A stretch of 17,818 bases of DNA, from the NCBI GenBank assembly GCA_002393555.1, contig DGSP01000081.1, positions 1-17,818 on the forward strand. Reading direction: 5' to 3'. The DNA is from Prevotellaceae bacterium UBA4359. Its GTDB lineage: Bacteria > Bacteroidota > Bacteroidia > Bacteroidales > Bacteroidaceae. Positions 1-6,870 of this stretch are shown piece after piece. The notes beneath the pieces are model-generated. The model was not told the origin of the DNA and ran no database searches. It was given only the letters and a program-made list of their open reading frames with translations. The stretch's first letter is position 1, and the number at the start of each line of letters is the position of its first letter. Position numbers and translations under genes: made by a program.

Positions 1-137
1 GGACGAAGAAAAAACAGAAAAAAACAAGTAAAAACAAATAAAAACAGGTTCTTCTTGGTTGTGATGGCAAAGATGTTGTGGACGAAGAAATGGTTTTTAT
101 TTGTTTTCATCGGTTTTTATTTGTTTTTTCTTCGTCC
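1..137. repeat. Inverted repeat / AT-rich hairpin at window edge
   Basis: Bases 1-16 (GGACGAAGAAAAAACA) are the exact reverse complement of bases 122-137. Inside the arms, AAAACAAATAAAAAC-type runs on the left face TTTTTATTTG runs on the right (91-128), so the pairing continues imperfectly. A further direct copy of GGACGAAGAAA lies at 80-90. The element may extend beyond the left edge. It lies downstream of the YigZ-family gene and may act as a transcription end, or it may be a small non-coding repeat; neither can be decided here. Confidence 0.5.
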
Positions 138-224
138 GCCGAAGGCGTAATTCTTACATCGAACTCACGTTAAGCAAATAAGTAAGTGAACAAATACAGT
201 TTATCCACTTTGCAGGAATAGAAG

Positions 225-812
225 TCAGAAAGTGAGCGAGGTGACTTTTTCGAGTCGGGCTTTGAGGCGAGGCATGGAGTCCTTGCGGATGCAGAGGGTC
301 ATGGAACAATCGTTGTCGAAAGATTGGGAGAGAATCTGAGGGTTCTCTTCCTTCACGATGCGCATCACATCGTTCATAAAAGGATATTCAAAATGGATGG
401 TGATGTCCTCATCGACGGTCTTCTCGATGATGTCGGCAGCCGCAATGGCTTCGGCTGCTGCCTGACGATAGGCCACGATGAGACCAGAGGTGCCGAGTTT
501 CACACCACCGAAATAGCGCACCACGATGATGAGGATGTCGGTGAGTTCGTTGGAATTGATTTGTCCGAGGATGGGCTTTCCAGCCGTGCCAGAAGGTTCG
601 CCATTGTCGTTGGCCCGAAAGTCCAGCCGCTCCGCCCCCAACATATAGGCATAGCAGACGTGGCGGGCATCATAGTATTTCTTCTGATACTCAGCCACAT
701 GTTGCTTCACCTCCTCTACAGAACGCACAGGAATAGCAAAAGCGAGAAACTTGCTGCGCTTCTCGCTATAAGTGCCTTCCGAAAGACTCTTTATCGTTCT
801 GTAGGAATCCAT
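225..812 (-). CDS. yigZ: YigZ/IMPACT family protein (UPF0029)
   Basis: The 195-residue protein matches the usual length of about 200 for bacterial YigZ. The N-terminal UPF0029 domain carries the family blocks DARHVCYAYML (residues 48-58), DNGEPSGTAGKPIL (69-82) and VVRYFGGVKLGTSGLIVAYR (97-116). The C-terminal part (about 135-195) fits the smaller alpha/beta DUF1949-type domain. The family is related to eukaryotic IMPACT, a regulator of the translational stress kinase GCN2; the bacterial role is not settled, and nucleic-acid or ribosome-associated binding has been suggested. It is the second gene after DUF1015 on the same strand, 132 bases downstream, with a long hairpin-forming repeat in the gap, so co-transcription is likely but may be attenuated. 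The family call is secure; the physiological role is unknown. Confidence 0.93.
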   Translation of the reverse strand: MDSYRTIKSLSEGTYSEKRSKFLAFAIPVRSVEEVKQHVAEYQKKYYDARHVCYAYMLGAERLDFRANDNGEPSGTAGKPILGQINSNELTDILIIVVRYFGGVKLGTSGLIVAYRQAAAEAIAAADIIEKTVDEDITIHFEYPFMNDVMRIVKEENPQILSQSFDNDCSMTLCIRKDSMPRLKARLEKVTSLTF

Positions 813-816
813 TTTT

Positions 817-955
817 AGTTAGAAGTTAGGAGTTAGGAGTTAGAAGTTAGGAGTTAGAAGTTAGGAGTTAGGAGTTGGCTATCCTGCTGGTTTTCTCATT
901 GAGAGCAAGCCGCAAGGCAACTCCTAACTCCTAACTCCTAACTCCTAACTTAACT
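817..955. repeat. Tandem AGTTAGG heptamers in inverted arms
   Basis: Bases 817-876 are about nine head-to-tail copies of AGTTAGG/AGTTAGA. Bases 919-950 hold the reverse complement (CTCCTAA repeated). The two arms can form a long hairpin around a 40-base unique loop (878-917). The right arm overlaps the end of the DUF1015 gene: its last residues (Leu-Ser) and TAG stop are written in repeat sequence. Such arrays can slip during replication. The position between two co-oriented genes would suit an attenuator or terminator, but this is inference. Confidence 0.75.
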
Positions 956-2213
956 TATGTATCACAAGACCACTGCGGAGTTTCGGCTCAAACCACGTGG
1001 CCTTTGGGGGCATGATGTTGCCCGAATCGGCAATATCCATGATTTGCTGCATGGTGACAGGATAGAGTGCCAAAGCGGTCTTCATCTCACCACTATCCAC
1101 ACGGCGCTTCAGTTCGCCAAGACCACGCAAACCACCCACGAAGTCGATGCGCTTGTCGCGGCGCAAGTCCTTGATGCCCAAGATGTCATCGAGAATCAAC
1201 TTGGAAGAAATGCTGACATCGAGCACACCGATGGGATCATTCTCATCGTATGTACCGGGCTTGGCCTTGAGCGAGTACCACTCCCCTTCCAGATAAAGCG
1301 AGAACTCATGCAGTTCCTTGGCGCGATACTCCTCCTTGCCCTTCTTCTCCACGATGAAGTTCTTCTCCAATGCCGCGATGAACTCTTGAGGAGTCAAACC
1401 GTTCAGGTCCTTAATGACACGATTGTAGTCGAGAATGGTCAACTGGCTGGCAGGGAAACAAACTGCCATGAAATAGTTGTACTCCTCATCGCCACGATGG
1501 TTCGGATTTTGCTTTGCCTTCTCTGCACCCACCAGGGCTGCAGCAGCACTGCGGTGGTGTCCGTCGGCAATGTAGAGGTTGGGCATCTGGGCAAAACGCT
1601 CCGTGATGGTCTTGATGTCCTCATCGTCGCTCACCACCCAGAGTTTGTGACCAAACCCATCAATGGGTGCCACAAAGTCATACTCAGGCGTAGTCTTGGC
1701 ATACTTGTCGATAAGTCTGAGCAGCACCTCATCGTCGGGATAGGCAAAAAAGACAGGCTCGATGTTGGCATCGTTCACACGCACATGCTTCATGCGGTCC
1801 TCCTCCTTGTCGGCACGGGTCAGTTCATGCTTCTTGATGACACCCGTCTGATAATCACCGCTATAAGCACCCACCACAATGCCATACTGCGTCTTCTCCT
1901 TACCACCATTGGCCGGAAGACACGAGGTCTGTGCATAGATGTAATACTGTTCCTTCTCATCCTGCACCAGCCAGCCTTTCTCCTGGAATTTCTTGAACTG
2001 TCGGGCAGCCTCCTCATACACACGTGGGTCATACTCGCTGGTGCCTGGCTCGAAGTTGATTTCTGGCTTAATGATATGATAAAGCGACATCTCGTTGTCG
2101 CCAGCCTCTGCACGTGCCTCCTCTGAGTCCAGCACATCGTATGGGCGGCTCTCCACTTGTTCCACATACTGTTTGGGTGGACGCACCCCCTTGAATGGTT
2201 TTACTATTGCCAT
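945..2213 (-). CDS. DUF1015 family protein, possible ParB-fold serine-linked enzyme
   Basis: This is a full-length (422 residues) DUF1015 protein. Conserved blocks are the N-terminal PFKGVRPP (6-13) and SRPYDVL (22-28), KKHELTRADKEEDRMKHV (127-144), and ADGHHRSAAA (216-225). The last resembles the G-x-x-R motif of the ParB/sulfiredoxin/SerK fold, in which free-serine kinases such as SbnI and archaeal SerK are known. The association of DUF1015 with serC-serA in Bacteroidales is from memory. A serine-metabolism role fits both observations but is inference. It has its own promoter (2254-2285), and the 3' end runs into a heptamer repeat. The ATG at 2213 is supported by the promoter spacing of about 35 bases. 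The domain call is secure; the function is open. Confidence 0.9.
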   Translation of the reverse strand: MAIVKPFKGVRPPKQYVEQVESRPYDVLDSEEARAEAGDNEMSLYHIIKPEINFEPGTSEYDPRVYEEAARQFKKFQEKGWLVQDEKEQYYIYAQTSCLPANGGKEKTQYGIVVGAYSGDYQTGVIKKHELTRADKEEDRMKHVRVNDANIEPVFFAYPDDEVLLRLIDKYAKTTPEYDFVAPIDGFGHKLWVVSDDEDIKTITERFAQMPNLYIADGHHRSAAAALVGAEKAKQNPNHRGDEEYNYFMAVCFPASQLTILDYNRVIKDLNGLTPQEFIAALEKNFIVEKKGKEEYRAKELHEFSLYLEGEWYSLKAKPGTYDENDPIGVLDVSISSKLILDDILGIKDLRRDKRIDFVGGLRGLGELKRRVDSGEMKTALALYPVTMQQIMDIADSGNIMPPKATWFEPKLRSGLVIHKLS

Positions 2214-2253
2214 AAATCTTTATATTCTTTGTGTCAGTTTGGGTTTCGGGTTA

Positions 2254-2285
2254 CAAAGGTACAACCTTTTTCCCAACCCCACAAA
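2254..2285 (-). promoter_or_regulatory. Bacteroidetes-type promoter for DUF1015
   Basis: On the minus strand TTTG (2285-2282) is followed after 20 bases by TACCTTTG (2261-2254). This matches the Bacteroidetes sigma-ABfr consensus TTTG-N19-21-TAnnTTTG exactly. The start of transcription would fall near 2247, giving a leader of about 35 bases before the ATG at 2213. Confidence 0.8.
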
Positions 2286-2338
2286 TATCTGGCCAAGAAA
2301 ACACCCATATATATTTCTCAGTCAAACAAAATCCGTTC

Positions 2339-2356
2339 AATTCGTTTAATTCGTGG
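2339..2356 (+). repeat. Short interspersed repeat, copy 1
   Basis: The 18-base sequence AATTCGTTTAATTCGTGG recurs exactly at 3034-3051, so the two copies bracket the HU-related gene. Similar short 'AATTCG' repeats are common between genes in Bacteroidales. Confidence 0.6.
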
Positions 2357-2360
2357 CTAC

Positions 2361-2400
2361 AAAAAGAAAGGGTGCACCCCATGTTTGAGATGCACCCCTT
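2361..2400 (-). terminator. Rho-independent terminator after the HU-related gene
   Basis: On the minus strand, TGCACCC-type arms (2391-2397 with 2370-2376) form a stem of at least 7 bp with a 14-base loop, followed directly by TTTCTTTTT (2369-2361). It lies about 40 bases past the HU-related stop codon and upstream of the DUF1015 promoter, so it separates the accessory cassette from the housekeeping genes. Confidence 0.75.
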
Positions 2401-2413
2401 CCATCATTGTTCA

Positions 2414-2439
2414 ACCTCCGCCCAGCGCGTGGGCTGGTT
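2414..2439. repeat. 26-bp direct repeat bracketing HU cassette, copy 1
   Basis: The core CCCAGCGCGTGGGCTGG is an imperfect palindrome. The 26-bp unit has one mismatch against copy 2 at 3581-3606. This copy overlaps the first base pairs of the HU-related stop codon (2438-2440). See the matching finding. Confidence 0.8.
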
Positions 2440-2854
2440 AAGGCTCCGGGTCGTCGGGTTCCTGCTCCGAGATGGACTCGTTCTCGTCGATGGTGAGCTT
2501 CGAGAGCATGTCCTTGAAAGCCCCTCCAGGATAGAAGGCAATCTTCTTCACCTTCACCGTCTCCAGCGTCACCTCCTTCAGCGAGCGCGCCACCTTCGAG
2601 TTGAACACAGGCTTGAACGAGCCGAACGAACCCAGCGACACACCGTGACCCAGTTCCATGTAGTGCACCAGCGACGTGAGCAGCGCATCCACCACAGCCT
2701 TCGTCTGCGCCTGGTTCACGCCCACAATCTGGATCATCCCGCACAGCTGGTCGTAAGTCACCTGCGGGTAAGTCAGCTGTCTGAGCTTGTACACCTCAGG
2801 CTTCTCCTCGCGGAACGTCAGGCGCATCTTCGCCTTTCTTGCAATCATTCCCAT
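2438..2854 (-). CDS. HU-related DNA-binding protein (HU-HIG / HU_rel type)
   Basis: The 138-residue protein is longer than classical HU (about 90). It has an N-terminal segment (1-28) followed by an HU/IHF-like region: helical residues 33-66, then LGHGVSLGSFGSFKPVF (68-84), which matches the HU GFGxF beta-arm entry, and the arm up to about 108. The C-terminus is acidic (EQEPDDPEP). Proteins of this type are abundant in Bacteroidales, often several per genome and often near phage or mobile functions. It probably binds DNA without strong sequence specificity. The start at 2854 is supported by AAAGGAGAG about 8 bases upstream. It lies 208 bases downstream of the DUF5675-like gene on the same strand and is followed by a good terminator. 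The coding DNA is much more GC-rich than the surrounding non-coding DNA. Confidence 0.88.
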   Translation of the reverse strand: MGMIARKAKMRLTFREEKPEVYKLRQLTYPQVTYDQLCGMIQIVGVNQAQTKAVVDALLTSLVHYMELGHGVSLGSFGSFKPVFNSKVARSLKEVTLETVKVKKIAFYPGGAFKDMLSKLTIDENESISEQEPDDPEP

Positions 2855-2946
2855 AACTTGTCTCTCCTTTCTTTTTTAACTGTTAGACATTCATTTTCAA
2901 ACACTTATATAGCCGTTGCAACAACATATATTTTTCTTTTCTTCAA

Positions 2947-3051
2947 CCACGGATTTAGCGAATTTCACGAATTTGACTCCGTCTTCTGAATCTGCTCAAT
3001 CCGCTTAATCTGTGATTCCTAAAAAATTCGTTTAATTCGTTTAATTCGTGG
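2947..3051. repeat. Imperfect inverted repeat between HU-related and DUF5675-like genes
   Basis: The left arm, starting CCACGGATTTAGCGAATTT (2947-2977), and the right arm, ending AATTCGTTTAATTCGTGG (3020-3051), are imperfect reverse complements separated by about 40 bases. This is the same interspersed repeat family as the copy at 2339-2356. It is probably a non-autonomous intergenic repeat; the transcript through it would form a hairpin. Confidence 0.55.
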
Positions 3052-3062
3052 TTCTAAAAATT

Positions 3063-3560
3063 TCATTCGTTGTCCACTCCTTCATTGTCAATCTCCACCC
3101 ACATCTCCTCACCCTTCCTGTACGCTTCATACAGCAGTTCGTCCAGCCTTCCGTACACCTCCTTCCCGTTCCTCATCCCCCGCTTCTTCGCATACTCCAC
3201 TTGCTCGCCCGTCACCTCATCCGTGTAGTAGTGATACACAGGCTCGCCCACCATCACCCTGCCCGCCTGCTGCGGACGGAACACCCCGTCGTTATACCCG
3301 AAGTACGTCTGCCGATGCCCGGGACACTTGACCACCCGCACCCCAATCGCCGAGTAAGGACTGCCCCCGCAAGCCAGCCTCCACCTGCCCCTCGGCAGAC
3401 AGCACCCCGACGCCCCCGGGAACACCTCCGCATAATCCCTGAACCTCACCTCGCGAGCCTCACACACCATCCGTGGCTCCTGCTCGCCCTCCATCCAGAC
3501 CTCCATCACACTCTTCGTGACGGCCTCGTCCCCATAATACCTGTGCAACTTGATTTCCAT
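3063..3560 (-). CDS. DUF5675-like protein (tentative)
   Basis: The product is a 165-residue soluble protein with no signal peptide. Its layout resembles DUF5675: an N-terminal IKLHRYYGDEAVTKSVMEVW (3-22), then a basic-acidic stretch leading to CCLPRGRWRL (53-62), which corresponds to the family's 'xxIPxGxYxx' block, and VVKCPGHRQTYFGY (76-89), which corresponds to 'lldVPGfeGIrIH'. DUF5675 proteins occur in phages and near HU-type genes in Bacteroidales; their function is unknown, and a peptidoglycan or phage-tail related role has been proposed from context only. The coding DNA is strikingly GC-rich: bases 3361-3420 contain 47 G/C of 60. It has a promoter at 3632-3663 and precedes the HU-related gene on the same strand. 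The assignment to the family is by eye and could be wrong. Confidence 0.6.
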   Translation of the reverse strand: MEIKLHRYYGDEAVTKSVMEVWMEGEQEPRMVCEAREVRFRDYAEVFPGASGCCLPRGRWRLACGGSPYSAIGVRVVKCPGHRQTYFGYNDGVFRPQQAGRVMVGEPVYHYYTDEVTGEQVEYAKKRGMRNGKEVYGRLDELLYEAYRKGEEMWVEIDNEGVDNE

Positions 3561-3580
3561 ATAGACATTCGTTTTTTAAG

Positions 3581-3606
3581 ACCTTCGCCCAGCGCGTGGG
3601 CTGGTT
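3581..3606. repeat. 26-bp direct repeat bracketing HU cassette, copy 2
   Basis: This copy matches 2414-2439 at 25 of 26 positions and lies in the leader between the promoter at 3632-3663 and the ATG at 3560. The central palindrome could fold in the RNA as well as serve as a protein site. Confidence 0.8.
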
Positions 3607-3631
3607 CGTTTTTTCGTTTTCTTTTACGACA

Positions 3632-3663
3632 CAAAGTTACGGATTTTTCTTGATATACGCAAG
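3632..3663 (-). promoter_or_regulatory. Promoter for DUF5675-like/HU-related cassette
   Basis: The minus strand reads CTTG (3663-3660), 20 bases, then TAACTTTG (3639-3632). The -7 element is a perfect TAnnTTTG match; the -33 element has one mismatch to TTTG. Transcription would begin near 3625, about 65 bases before the ATG at 3560. Confidence 0.65.
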
Positions 3664-3814
3664 TATTTAACTGATTATTTTTCAACAATTTTCAAAGTTT
3701 TTTGTCTGTGATATTTTTTTAAGAAACGCCCCATTCGCCGTCCTATAAAAATCCGTTCTATTGGCTTCGCCGAGCTGAAGGTTCGTTTTAATTCGTTGTT
3801 AAAAACGTGTTCAC

Positions 3815-3906
3815 CGTTACCGTAATTACAGCAGTGCCGTTGCTGTAATTACGATAGTGGCGTTGTCGTAATTACGGTTGTGGAAGTGGGGAAATTACGG
3901 TTGTTT
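3815..3906. repeat. Four 23-bp iteron-like direct repeats
   Basis: Four units run end to end: 3815-3837, 3838-3860, 3861-3883 and 3884-3906, each exactly 23 bases. The first three centre on the palindrome GTAATTAC (3822-3829, 3845-3852, 3868-3875), preceded by CGTT; the fourth is degenerate (GAAATTAC, 3891-3898). A 23-bp period puts every site on about the same face of the helix, as in iterons bound by replication initiators. It lies in a 680-base gene-free stretch (3561-4240) next to the primase/helicase pair and an AT-rich tract. An origin or control site is likely; the exact role is inferred. Confidence 0.7.
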
Positions 3907-3989
3907 CGTTAGGGGGTTGAGGTTGTCGGTACGGGAGTGGCATAAAGGTGGTGATGCAGGTGGAATTATCGGTTTATGGATCGTCCCCC

Positions 3990-4236
3990 CCTTTTTTAGT
4001 TTTTGTTTAGTTTTTGAAGATATTTATAAATCATACAACTAATTGAATAGGAGTGCTTTATGTGATACGATTTTAGTTTTTGCCAAGTTGTGCAGAAAAA
4101 CTATTTATTTTTCATTCTTTTCTATAAAAGTTTTTAGAGAAAAGAGACAAAAACTAAAAAAGGAAGAGACATCCGACTGATCCCCAATAGAATGAGAACA
4201 CAATCGGATGCCCCAAAAACTAAAAGAAAACTAAAA
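3990..4236. repeat. Cluster of CAAAAACTAAAA motifs in AT-rich DNA
   Basis: Six copies of CAAAAACTAAAA or a one-base variant occur here. Three are in the reverse orientation (3994-4005, 4005-4016, 4071-4082) and three forward (4148-4159, 4214-4225, 4226-4236). The outer flanks extend one pair to a perfect 16-bp inverted repeat (3990-4005 with 4148-4163). The region between is very AT-rich and has no gene. Together with the 23-bp repeats alongside, this resembles the layout of a replication origin with an easily melted region. Confidence 0.6.
4170..4210 (-). terminator. Possible terminator after the primase gene
   Basis: CATCCGA (4170-4176) and TCGGATG (4204-4210) form a 7-bp stem with a 27-base loop. 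On the minus strand it is followed by a pyrimidine-rich TCTTCCTTTTTTAG tract. It lies about 30 bases past the primase stop. The long loop makes this a moderate candidate. Confidence 0.4.
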
Positions 4237-4240
4237 GGAA

Positions 4241-5287
4241 CTATACGAGATGACGACTGATGATGAAGTCAGCCACGTCGTACTTGAACTGATCTTCAGG
4301 TGCCACATGCTCGCAGAGATGAGAAATGAGGAACGGGGCGATGTCCTGCATGTGGCGAAGTTTCTCTTCCCATTCTTCGATGGCATCACGGTCGGGATAG
4401 ACCATGACAATACGCCCACGCAAGGGACTGAGCACCGAGCGTTTGAGCATCCCCTTGTTACCTGTCGCCACCCACAGGAACTCTGGGCGTTCACAGGCTC
4501 CGACAAGAGCGTTCTTGGGACTTTCCACCAGGATGACAGGAGCGGTCGGATAGCGTGGCAGAAGGTGCGCACCGAATAGGCAGTCATTGTCAAACTGCGC
4601 ACCGGCAGGCAGAAGTCCCTGTTTGGCGAGTTGCGCGCCCAGCCAGAAGCAGTGACGCTTGTCACTCTTGAGGAAATCAGGCGACGTGGGAGCGGTGCCG
4701 TAGTGTTGCACCTTGATGTTATGCACACGCCCTTGGGTGTCGATGCTCGGGAAGAGTACTGAATCGGGATAAGTGCCTGTATCGAGGCATCCGAGGCTGT
4801 ACTCTTCTGTGAGATGCTGAACGAGTACTGGGTCAAAGATGCGCCTGAGCCCTTGGCTGAAGGAGTTGTCTGCCGAAAGATGTTGCTCCACATAATCCAT
4901 CGGAATGTAAGTGTACGCTTTCGGCTCGACTGGCTCAACAGGCTTTGTCTTCCGATGCAGAAGAGCTGCTGGGCCGTCCCCATAGATGCCAAACAGACGC
5001 CCGATGATGTCACAAGCCTGCTGGAAGGTGCACCCTTCGTGCTGCATGACAAAGTCGATGGGCGAGGCAGTCTTGCCACAGGCATAGCAATGGCAGTGGC
5101 TGCGCTGATGAGGTGCATCGTCATAGAGTGCAAGCGAGGGGTGCTTGTCATCATGCCAAGGGCAAAGAGTGAACTGAGTGCTGCCCCGCTTGACCACAGA
5201 GCCGTAATGTTCGGCAAGTGTGGTGAATGGCACGGCGTTGAGACTCGTCGTGTCGTAGTGAAGAATGTGTTGATTAGTTGCTTGCAT
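4241..5287 (-). CDS. CHC2 zinc-finger / Toprim DNA primase-like protein
   Basis: The 348-residue protein starts with a CHC2-type zinc-binding domain: C42-P-W-H45 and C67-Y-A-C70, followed by SPIDFVMQHEGCTFQQA (75-91), the usual DnaG N-terminal pattern. The C-terminal half has Toprim-like blocks: PVILVESPKNAL (250-261, acidic E255) and IVMVYPDRD (293-301, D299/D301). This suits a compact RNA-primer synthase of mobile elements (in Bacteroidales often annotated DUF6371/CHC2). The ATG at 5287 lies inside the end of the SF3 helicase gene (14-base overlap), so the two are translationally coupled and probably work together, helicase first. The stop codon abuts an array of CAAAAACTAAAA motifs. The zinc-finger call is strong; catalytic competence is inferred. 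Confidence 0.87.
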   Translation of the reverse strand: MQATNQHILHYDTTSLNAVPFTTLAEHYGSVVKRGSTQFTLCPWHDDKHPSLALYDDAPHQRSHCHCYACGKTASPIDFVMQHEGCTFQQACDIIGRLFGIYGDGPAALLHRKTKPVEPVEPKAYTYIPMDYVEQHLSADNSFSQGLRRIFDPVLVQHLTEEYSLGCLDTGTYPDSVLFPSIDTQGRVHNIKVQHYGTAPTSPDFLKSDKRHCFWLGAQLAKQGLLPAGAQFDNDCLFGAHLLPRYPTAPVILVESPKNALVGACERPEFLWVATGNKGMLKRSVLSPLRGRIVMVYPDRDAIEEWEEKLRHMQDIAPFLISHLCEHVAPEDQFKYDVADFIISRHLV

Positions 5288-6752
5288 CGGGATTCAGTTT
5301 GAGATTAAACACTACCTGATTGCCGTAGGTGGTGCGAGTCACGTTCAGCGACTCCAGACGGTCGAAGAAACGTTGCTTTCCCACAGGACGGAGCATGTCG
5401 TTATAGCAAAAGCCCTTGTACTTCGCGAACAGGTCTTTGCCAGTGGTGGTGAAGGTCTCATCTCGTTCACAACATTCATAGAGGAACAGTTGGACAGAGT
5501 CCGACTGCAGGCGGAAACGTTCGAGTTCCTTTTGGCAGACTTCACACGGCGAGAACTGCCCGCGACCCATGAACTGTGGCAGAGCTTCAAGCACCCAGTT
5601 GAGGATGCCTGAGAGTTCGCTACACAACTTGGCAGAGAGGTTGACATCTGCTTCCTGTTCTGTGATGGTGCGTCGGAAAGGCAGAATAAGCCAACGGCGG
5701 TAGAAACCATGTGTAGCCTCTGCACGTGGCAATGCATTAAACGAAGTGATGAGCTTGCCGTACTCACGGATGATGCGTGTACCCACATAGAGCTTGCGGA
5801 TGTCTACAGGCTCCTGGCTGACTATCTTTTTCAGCATGGAGGCATCAATCTCGCGGTCACTCTCATGGCTGATGTTAGCCAGTTTCCCCTCTGTCATACA
5901 ACGTTTCTCAGCGTCGCAAGTAAGGTCAGAAAGCGTCACATTGCTCACGTTCTGACGACCAAGAAGCGCCTCGATGATGGCGAGGGTGACACTCTTGCCG
6001 TTGGCGCCGGCACCCAACAAGACAAGCATCTTCTCTGGGTTGATGCCTCGAACAAAGCAATAACCAATGTATTCTGCCAACACACGCTGAGCCTCTACAT
6101 CGGGCAGCACTTCGCTGAGAAACTGAAGCCACAGGGGACACTCAGCCGTCGGATCATACACATAGCTCAAGCAATAGAGGAAGTAATCCTCACGGCGATG
6201 TTCATGCAGGGTGACGGTGCCATCCGTGCGGATTTCAAGCGTACCATTCTTCACGTTGATACGGCTCACCTTGCAGGAGTGTTGCATGGGTCGGCTGTGC
6301 GATACACGGAATGATACCTGCCAGTACACTCTTTCCATGAAGACAGGCTCATGCAGTTCTTCTTCGGGCACACCAATGCGTTGAGCGCACTCGTTGACAA
6401 AGTCAAAAAAGACCTGCTGATCGAGCACTTGCCAATGAGTGCCTGTGTAGAGATACACTTCCTGCGATGCCTTCGCGCGTGGCTCATAGTTGAACACAGC
6501 AAGGTCACCGCCAAGGGCACGAATGATTTCACTACTCACCAACTCAATGGCACTCTTCTTCCAAGTCGCCTTCTGTTGCTTGATGAGTAAACTAATCTCA
6601 GCCGACAGGTCTTTCACCTCAGCACTCTTTGCATCGAGCACGATGCGGTCAATTGTTTGCTCTCGCTCCTCGCTTTGTTCCACAAGGATGTCGAGATTGG
6701 TTTGGATGTCCTCGCCCAGAGGGTCAAGGACAAGGTTGTTGTTTGCTCCCAT
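5274..6752 (-). CDS. Phage/plasmid P4-D5 type SF3 replicative helicase
   Basis: I chose the ATG at 6752 (492 residues, MGANNNLVLDP...); an in-frame ATG at 6809 would add 19 residues that look non-coding. The C-terminal two thirds is a superfamily 3 helicase of the P4 alpha / poxvirus D5 group: Walker A GAGANGKS (247-254), Walker B-like KLANISHESD (290-299), motif C LITSFNALPRA ending in a conserved Asn (N339), and an arginine pair FYRRW (R352/R353). The region before it (about 85-230) fits the D5_N-type domain, and the C-terminal ~90 residues look like a winged-helix DNA-binding tail. In P4 phage, primase, helicase and origin binding are fused; here the primase is a separate, overlapping downstream gene. 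It would unwind a mobile-element origin. No integrase accompanies it in the window. Confidence 0.9.
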   Translation of the reverse strand: MGANNNLVLDPLGEDIQTNLDILVEQSEEREQTIDRIVLDAKSAEVKDLSAEISLLIKQQKATWKKSAIELVSSEIIRALGGDLAVFNYEPRAKASQEVYLYTGTHWQVLDQQVFFDFVNECAQRIGVPEEELHEPVFMERVYWQVSFRVSHSRPMQHSCKVSRINVKNGTLEIRTDGTVTLHEHRREDYFLYCLSYVYDPTAECPLWLQFLSEVLPDVEAQRVLAEYIGYCFVRGINPEKMLVLLGAGANGKSVTLAIIEALLGRQNVSNVTLSDLTCDAEKRCMTEGKLANISHESDREIDASMLKKIVSQEPVDIRKLYVGTRIIREYGKLITSFNALPRAEATHGFYRRWLILPFRRTITEQEADVNLSAKLCSELSGILNWVLEALPQFMGRGQFSPCEVCQKELERFRLQSDSVQLFLYECCERDETFTTTGKDLFAKYKGFCYNDMLRPVGKQRFFDRLESLNVTRTTYGNQVVFNLKLNPDASN

Positions 6753-6870
6753 CGTTCTATAATTTATGGAAGTGATAGTCCATACGCATACCAGTCTATT
6801 GGCGGACATTTACCACGACTGGTCGGGAGGCTGCGCTACACCTATAATCCCCTTTTATTCTAGAATGTCG

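Noticed and set aside
957..2126. 389-codon open frame on the plus strand
   Set aside because: It is antisense to the DUF1015 gene, whose conserved blocks are clear; the plus-strand translation has no recognisable domain.
3815..3906. CRISPR array
   Set aside because: The units abut with no unique spacers, are degenerate and only 23 bases long, and no cas genes are present.
4231..5217. 328-codon minus-strand frame overlapping the primase
   Set aside because: It is a serine-rich shadow in another frame of the CHC2/Toprim gene, which has real motifs.
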